NCBI GenBank assembly: GCA_006503475.1
Contig: RSEH01000009.1
Coordinates: 1-64,000, forward strand
Length of the DNA stretch: 64,000 nt
Direction: 5' to 3'
Source of the DNA: Stentor roeselii
Taxonomy: Eukaryota > Ciliophora > Heterotrichea > Heterotrichida > Stentoridae
Numbering within the stretch: the first letter of the stretch is position 1; the number at the start of each line of letters is the position of its first letter. Position numbers and translations under genes: made by a program. Positions 58,431 through 64,000 of this stretch are shown piece by piece. Under the pieces are notes generated by a model, which was given only the letters and a program-made list of their open reading frames with translations, was not told the origin of the DNA and made no database searches.

Positions 58431-60019
58431 ATGAGATGTTCAAAGAATGGATGTCAAGAGGTACCCGTCTTCGAGTGCATCTGCGGGTCACAAAAAAATC
58501 ACTTCTGTGATGCTCACTTCACAGAGCATACAATAAGCGACTTTCAAACCCACATAAACAGAAGACTTCCACCTCCAATAAACCCAGAGGTAAAGCACCT
58601 AGTCCTCTCAAGTCTAGAAAGTCTTTTAGAAAAACTATTAAAATCAAAATACCAGCTGATTGAAGACTTCTCAAAAAAAATTCTTTCTTTTAAAGAAAAA
58701 TTCAGAGTTGCATTACTTCAAATAGACGAAAATTTAAAGAAACTTAAAAAGTTTATCAGAGAAATTTCGAATGAATCAGGACTTCCTGACTGTCAGATTC
58801 GGTCAACTCTCCAAAATCAGCAGATGAAGTAAAACTAGAGGTCTTGACTTGGGAAGAACTTTTTGAATTTTCCCTTGAAAATGATGGACTCATGGAAAAC
58901 ATCGAAAAGTACGTAAGATTAAAAACTGGCTTTGAAATTCTTTTCAAACTGAAAGAAACTTCTAGAGTCTTGGAAAAATACCCTCCTCCACTATCTTCAA
59001 ACTTGATAGTATTAAAACCTGAATCACTTAAAATTTCTAGTCAAGGTCAGGAAAAAATTATATCAACTCCTAAGCCAAAGTGCCTGAAAGAACATGAGAT
59101 GACCTGGTCAACACTAGTCCCAAACAACTACTTAAAAATCTTCAAAAACTTCAACATTTTTTGCAATATCTGCAAATTTCGTTTTTCTTCCTCCTGCTGG
59201 AACTGTCTCTCCTGCACTTACGACCTCTGCGAAAAATGCGGTATTAAAAAAGGGTTCCAAGCTCCTAAACTGAAATGTTCCAACGACCATGAACTTCTAT
59301 GGAGACCTGAAACATGCTCTTATTATGAAAGTCTAGAAAGAACTTTCAGTTTTTCTTGTAAAATCTGTGAAAAATCTAAAAATGAACCTTGTTGGAGTTG
59401 CCGATTCTGTTATTTCGATGTTTGTATCGAATGTGCTGAAAGTCGCTTTAATTATATATACTTAAAAAGTGCTGTTTTATGTCCAGAAGGTCATTTTGTT
59501 GATGAAAAAACTCTCAGTGATGAAGAAAATCAGGAAAAAGTTAAAATTTCTTGCAGTTTATGTGAAAATCACTTAAAAGGACAGGGTGTTATTTGTGGAA
59601 AGTGTCAGTGGAAATCGTGTTTAACTTGCAAGAAAAAGATTGAAAAGCCTTTTGCTGGACATCCTGTTTTAAGCTGTAGAAAAGGACATTTAATGGTTTG
59701 GGACTCTCCTGGAAACTTTGTTTGCTGTTGTTGCTTTCAGGTCTTTGAAAGTAGCAAGTTTCGATGTTATGAGTGCAAAGTCTTTATTTGCTTGAAATGT
59801 TCTGATGTTTTGATTGAGTTTGTAACGAGTAATAAAAAAATCATGCATGAAGAAGGACATTTTTTGAATTGGATTTGTGATCCTTTTGAGTTAACTGGTA
59901 GGAATTTGAAATGCGCTTTGTGTGATGCTAGGGTTTGTATGACGGGAATGTTTTATTGTTATGATTGTCAGAATGGGTTTTGTGTGCCTTGTTATAGTGA
60001 TTATTTTAGAGAATTTTAG
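58431..60019 (+). pseudogene. Array member with one frameshift
   Basis: 58431-58832 codes the N-terminal module (MRCSKNGCQEVP, CICGSQKNHFCDAHFTEH) and the helical region. From about 58808 the homology continues in another frame (SADEVKLEVLTWEELFEF, matching the intact copies' …LDQAKEKVKEWDNVYCF), which runs open to 60019 and contains all five zinc fingers. The residue count between the conserved Ile and Trp fits the loss of one base at about 58808-58814. No 15- or 16-nt intron explains it. Apart from this break the copy looks whole, so it could be a young pseudogene or a sequence error. Confidence 0.72.
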
Positions 60020-60708
60020 ATTAGAGTAAATTATAGGTTGAATGATGAAAGGGTTTGTATTGTTAATGAGTGCTTAGGTAATTTATTACTTCACTGTTAA
60101 GTTATTTAAATTATGAGTATAAATCAGGTATCATCTTCATTTACTTGGATATTGAATTAGCGAGAAATAAATGATTTTATTGAAAATAGGATTGTAAGAG
60201 ACCTTATTATTAATCATTAAAAACAATTAAATTTAATCCTTGTTCTGTATAAAATATACTGAGTCTTTATGTCTAAGAAGGATTATATATTTCAATTATT
60301 AGAGAATATGCTTGCAAGATAATTGAGATTTTAGTTAGGACATTAAGGAAAGAAAAGCTTGCTAATTTGAGTCTAAAAAATGAAGTTTGGTATAGACAAT
60401 TGAAAAGTTTTAATCATTTGTTTGATATTACTATAGTAATAATCCTTCTGAATATGATAAACATTCCAAATTGAACCGATATTTTCAAAATCAACCCTAC
60501 TCCAAAACAAAAAACCCTGATCTCCAAACACAAAAATCCTCTAACCCAACCAATAAATCCTAATCCCATTCCAAAACCTCTCCTAAAATCACATCCTTTC
60601 TACCTAAATCAAACCTTCCCAAAACCCAAAAAAATCTCTTAAAAAAAACCAAAAAAAATCCAAAATTTTTCAAATCTTAACCCAGAAAAAAATTATTCCA
60701 TATTGAAA
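60020..60708. other. A+T-rich spacer
   Basis: About 690 bp with no supportable gene. The last 200 bp (about 60480-60690) are strongly C/A-rich on the + strand, with many CCAAAA/CCTAAA-like stretches, a marked change from the T/G-rich left half. Confidence 0.55.
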
Positions 60709-60715
60709 TGTAGAC
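60709..60715 (+). promoter_or_regulatory. TGTAGAC leader motif / ATG-TAG start-stop
   Basis: GAAATGTAGACATTATAATAA precedes the ATG at 60727 and is shared almost base for base with the kelch gene leader on the other strand at 10055. Confidence 0.5.
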
Positions 60716-60726
60716 ATTATAATAAA

Positions 60727-62454
60727 ATGAAATGCTCTAATGTTGAATGCCAACACCCTCCAATGATCGAAATTATCTGCAACAATGAGAGAAAATATTT
60801 CTGCAGTAATCATCTTTCAAATCACATGGTTTCATGTCAAGCAGCTCATCAAACCCATCCTCTAGAGTCCCAATCAGACCCTAAAGTAAAAAAGTTAGTT
60901 TTAGACAAACTTTCCTCCATCAATCAGAAAATAATGACAAATAAACGTCAGTTAGCAGAAGACTTTTCAAGAACAATAGGAAATTTCGAAGAAAGGTTCA
61001 GAAAAGTCATGACTAGTCTCGATGACATGTCGAATAACTTAAAAAAAGTCATGAGTTCTATTCAGACTGATCCTAAAAGTTTAAAAGACTCCAGAATTAA
61101 GACTGTTCTTGGAATTTCTTTAGACCAGGCAAAGGAAAAGGTAAAGGAATGGGATAATGTTTATTGTTTCAATTTACATGCTTTTGAATTGTCTGAATCA
61201 ATTAAGGTTTATGGAAGTATTGAAGATGACTTTGAGTTTATTTTCACGAATGCGGAAAGTAAGAATAAAAATAAGGCTCAAGCTGGAGAGACTTATGAAC
61301 AACAAAGGCCTATTACCAGGAGTAATACTTTTAAAACTGAAGAGGGTTTAAGTAATAGTGGAGCCAATCGTCCTAATAGTCAAGTGTTTTCACCGACTTC
61401 ACCTTCGTTGCAGAGACAAACCACGAAATGTCTCAATGGGCATGATTTGAAATGGACTACTACTGTTTCTTTTATGAATTACAGGAGAAGTAAATCGGTT
61501 TATATTTCTTGTGATAGATGTAAAAATCAGTTCTCTTCATCTTGTTGGAACTGTTCATCATGTTCTTACAATTTGTGTGAAAATTGTGGAACTCAATCTG
61601 GTCTTGCTTGTCCCAAGGTTAAATGCTCCAATAATCATGAACTGCTCTGGAGGCCTGACGCGTGCATGTACTACGAGATTAAAGGTCAAGGTCACAACTT
61701 CAAGTGCAGATCATGCAATCAAATAAAAAATGAACCAAACTGGCATTGTAGAACCTGCGATTTCGACATATGTAAAGACTGTGCAAGTTCAAAGTTCAAC
61801 CAAAACCCTTTATCCTCCCCGGCAAAATGCAAACAAGGTCACAATTTAACCAGGAAATATTTAGGCCCAGTAAACATGAACGGTTTGATTCTGACTCCCA
61901 AATGCGACGTTTGCAGTCAAAACTTCCAAGGCGAAGCCTTAGTTTGTGACTCTTGCAACTATTTCGTATGTTTTCAATGCATAGATTTTTTCAACAGTCC
62001 ATCAGCAGGTCATCCAGTTTTCAGATGTCAACAAACTCATCTGCTCCGTTGGGTGAAACCAGAGCAGTTCCAATGCGACTTGTGTTATAAGAAGTTGCAA
62101 CAAGAACATTACAAGTGTAAAGAATGCAACTTTGACCAGTGCTTTGAGTGTTCGAATATTTTGATGAATTGTATTTCCAAGAATGAGAAGAAAACTCATG
62201 GACAACAGAATCATCCTTTGGAATGGGTTTGTCATCCTCCTGGAGCAGTTGATGGAGCTTCTAATTGTAACTTGTGTGGACTTAGGTATAAAACTGGAAT
62301 GTTTTGTTGTAGACTATGTCAGAATAAATATTGTGCTTTGTGTTATCATGACCCGAATAGACCTAAACCTCAGGTTGGACAAAGAGGTAATCAAGGCGAT
62401 TTGCTGGCGAATTTGATGGCGATGCAGATGCTTGGAGGGTTGATGAGGAATTGA
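60727..62454 (+). CDS. B-box-like / coiled-coil / five-finger ZZ-DC1-like protein (intact array member)
   Basis: 575 residues from the first ATG. Residues 1-40 are the zinc module (MKCSNVECQHPP, ICNNERKYFCSNHLSNH). Residues about 55-200 are a coiled coil ending in the WDNVYCFNL block. Residues about 200-245 are a Ser/Asn/Pro linker. Five fingers follow at about 245-300, 305-360, 365-430, 435-490 and 495-545, with core motifs such as CDRCKNQFSSSCWNCSSC and FKCRSCNQIKNEPNWHCRTC. The tail is Gly/Met-rich (ANLMAMQMLGGLMRN). The next gene is a near-copy. The order recalls TRIM-type proteins without a RING. The function is unknown. Confidence 0.85.
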   Translation: MKCSNVECQHPPMIEIICNNERKYFCSNHLSNHMVSCQAAHQTHPLESQSDPKVKKLVLDKLSSINQKIMTNKRQLAEDFSRTIGNFEERFRKVMTSLDDMSNNLKKVMSSIQTDPKSLKDSRIKTVLGISLDQAKEKVKEWDNVYCFNLHAFELSESIKVYGSIEDDFEFIFTNAESKNKNKAQAGETYEQQRPITRSNTFKTEEGLSNSGANRPNSQVFSPTSPSLQRQTTKCLNGHDLKWTTTVSFMNYRRSKSVYISCDRCKNQFSSSCWNCSSCSYNLCENCGTQSGLACPKVKCSNNHELLWRPDACMYYEIKGQGHNFKCRSCNQIKNEPNWHCRTCDFDICKDCASSKFNQNPLSSPAKCKQGHNLTRKYLGPVNMNGLILTPKCDVCSQNFQGEALVCDSCNYFVCFQCIDFFNSPSAGHPVFRCQQTHLLRWVKPEQFQCDLCYKKLQQEHYKCKECNFDQCFECSNILMNCISKNEKKTHGQQNHPLEWVCHPPGAVDGASNCNLCGLRYKTGMFCCRLCQNKYCALCYHDPNRPKPQVGQRGNQGDLLANLMAMQMLGGLMRN

Positions 62455-62760
62455 TAGAGTAGTTTTAGTTAGAGATTGATTTTTATGGGATCTTGATGTT
62501 TAGGTGTGAGAATATTATAAGGAATCATCATTATAGTAATGAGGATTAATAGCGGGAAAGTTTATTATTCTCATATTCTGCAGATTCTATCTGCCACCTG
62601 CTAACTCAACAATAAACAAAACATAAAAACTACATTCCCGATAAGCACTCAATAACCTTGAAATATTCTTAAATCCTAAATTTCCATCTTAAAATCAACC
62701 AAAACTCTTTTCTTCCTAGAAAAAATCAAAAAATTCAAAAATCTAATTTTCATATTGAAA
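62455..62760. other. A+T-rich spacer
   Basis: About 300 bp with no gene. Its right end, CATATTGAAATGTAGAC, resembles the equivalent part of the spacer before 60727, so the duplication that made the last two genes included the leader. Confidence 0.55.
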
Positions 62761-62767
62761 TGTAGAC
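62761..62767 (+). promoter_or_regulatory. TGTAGAC leader motif / ATG-TAG start-stop
   Basis: ATATTGAAATGTAGAC precedes the ATG at 62781, as in the preceding paralogue. Confidence 0.5.
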
Positions 62768-62780
62768 AAATCATTACAAT

Positions 62781-64000
62781 ATGAAGTGCTCGAATATTGA
62801 ATGCCTTAATCCTGCAGCAATCGAGTGTATCTGCAACAGTGAAAGAAAATACTTTTGCGCAGATCACCTGACCAAGCACATGATAACATGTCAAGCAGCT
62901 CATCAGACTCGTCCTATGGAATCCCAATCAGACCCTCAAGTTAAAAAGTTGGTTTTAGACAAAATTTCTAGCATCCAGCAGAAAATAATGATCAACAAAC
63001 GTCAGTTGGCAGAAGACTTCTCGAGAACTATGGGAAATTTTGAAGAGAGGTTCCGAAAAGTCATGACTAGTCTAGATGACATGTCAAACAACTTGAAAAA
63101 AATCATGAGCTCTATTCAAACTTCTCCTCAAAGTTTAAAAGACTCCCGAATCAAAACAGTTCTTGGAATTCCTCTAGACCAAGCCAAGGAAAAGGTAAAG
63201 GAATGGGACAATGTTTATTGTTTCAACTTAAATGCTTTTGAGTTATCTGAATCAATTAAGGCGTATGGAATTATTGAAGATGACTTTGAGTTTCTTTTCA
63301 CGAATGCAGAAAGCAAGAATAAAAATAAGGCTCAAGCTGGAGAGACTTATGAACAACAAAGGCCTATTAGAAAGATGAATACTTTTAGATCTGACCAGAG
63401 TTCAAGTAATAACGAAGTCAATCGTCCTAATAGTCAAACGTTTTCTCCAACTTCACCTTCACTACAGAGACAAAACACGAAATGTCTCAATGGACATGAT
63501 TTGAAATGGACTACTACTGTTCCTTTTATGTATTACAAGAAATCTAAGTCATTTTATATCATTTGTGATAGATGTAGGAATCAGTTCTCTTCATCTTGTT
63601 GGAACTGCTCAGAATGTACATATGATTTATGTGAAAGTTGTGGAACTGAAACTGGACTTATATGTCCGAAGTTAAAATGCTCCAATAACCATGAACTGCT
63701 CTGGAGGCCTGACGCATGCATGTACTACGAAACCAAAGGTAAAGGCCACAACTTCAAGTGCAGATCATGCAACCAAATAAAAAATGAGCCAAACTGGCAT
63801 TGCAGGACCTGCGATTTCGACATATGTAAAGACTGTGCAAGTTCAAAGTTCAACCAAAACCCTTTATCCTCCCCGGCAAAATGCAAACAAGGTCACAATT
63901 TAACCAAAAAAGTTGTAGGCCCAGCAAACATAAACGGTTTGATTCTGAATCCCAAATGTGACGTTTGCAGTCAAAACTTCCAAGGAGAAGCCTTAGTTTG
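62781..64000 (+). CDS. Near-copy of the preceding zinc-finger gene (3' end outside window)
   Basis: The frame is open from the ATG to the window edge (406 codons seen). It aligns along its whole length with the gene at 60727: MKCSNIECLNPA, CICNSERKYFCADHLTKH, the coiled coil, WDNVYCFNL, the linker, and fingers 1 to 3. Identity is uneven. The segment about 63781-63900 is almost identical to about 61721-61840, while the linker and the first finger differ more, which suggests gene conversion after duplication. The frame track alone would miss this gene because it has no stop in the window. Confidence 0.87.
   Translation, partial: MKCSNIECLNPAAIECICNSERKYFCADHLTKHMITCQAAHQTRPMESQSDPQVKKLVLDKISSIQQKIMINKRQLAEDFSRTMGNFEERFRKVMTSLDDMSNNLKKIMSSIQTSPQSLKDSRIKTVLGIPLDQAKEKVKEWDNVYCFNLNAFELSESIKAYGIIEDDFEFLFTNAESKNKNKAQAGETYEQQRPIRKMNTFRSDQSSSNNEVNRPNSQTFSPTSPSLQRQNTKCLNGHDLKWTTTVPFMYYKKSKSFYIICDRCRNQFSSSCWNCSECTYDLCESCGTETGLICPKLKCSNNHELLWRPDACMYYETKGKGHNFKCRSCNQIKNEPNWHCRTCDFDICKDCASSKFNQNPLSSPAKCKQGHNLTKKVVGPANINGLILNPKCDVCSQNFQGEALV

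Noticed and set aside
58827-58834. Euplotes-like programmed +2 frameshift at AAG-TAA in the zinc-finger gene at 58431
   Set aside because: A shift there gives one residue too few between the conserved Ile and Trp, and bypasses the conserved SADEVK stretch. An earlier single-base loss fits the paralogues better.
8226-62780. CRISPR arrays, bacterial operons or integrated viral or retroviral elements
   Set aside because: No regularly spaced repeats of that type, no reverse transcriptase, integrase or capsid motifs, and no terminal repeats were seen.
1-64000. A variant genetic code, as in many ciliates
   Set aside because: TAA, TAG and TGA all end well-supported genes, and the internal stops in conserved genes are removed by 15-nt introns.

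Overview
This window looks like macronuclear DNA of a heterotrich ciliate, most likely Stentor or a close relative. Seven reading-frame breaks in four genes are explained by 15-nucleotide introns with the pattern GTA-N5-TA-NN-TAG. All three standard stop codons end genes: TGA ends the Rab and ZPR1 genes, so TGA is not read as tryptophan as in Blepharisma. Intergenic DNA is very A+T-rich, and in the central part genes are often only 5-15 bp apart.

Layout. 1-8225: two tandem genes for giant cysteine-rich surface proteins with multi-pass membrane C-termini; the first is cut by the window edge. 8722-10038 (-): a kelch protein with an N-terminal zinc module. 10747-20025: a GH38 alpha-mannosidase with three mini-introns, a 2OG-Fe(II) oxygenase, two small unknown genes (one F-box-like) and isoleucyl-tRNA synthetase. 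20230-27221: a MORN-repeat protein, three small unknown genes, a type I membrane protein facing an EF-hand protein, and a ubiquitin-like protein lacking the terminal Gly-Gly. 27293-39147: a giant ubiquitin-specific protease, dynactin p50, a double cyclic-nucleotide-binding protein, a Rab GTPase, ZPR1 and a membrane-bound M14-like pseudo-carboxypeptidase. 39169-49487: several hypothetical genes, tRNA-Glu(CTC), tRNA-Asp(GTC), a thiol dioxygenase, a degenerate M16 subunit, two secreted PPP-like phosphatases (one degenerate) and a coiled-coil pair.

51114-64000 is different. It is a tandem array of six members, plus one possible fragment, of a family that joins a short N-terminal Cys/His module, a coiled coil and about five Cys-rich ZZ/DC1-like zinc fingers. 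Three of the six are frame-broken or shortened, and the last two are recent near-copies of each other. Most members carry a TGTAGAC-like motif 20-25 nt or less before the ATG, often forming a minimal ATG-TAG upstream ORF. The kelch gene, more than 40 kb away, shares both the N-terminal module and the motif. This family is the best candidate here for an undescribed system.

A second unexplained signal is compositional. The + strand is divided into domains of roughly 0.7-2 kb in which G+T content ramps up and then drops abruptly (about 65% to about 33% by hand count). The drops occur inside genes on either strand.
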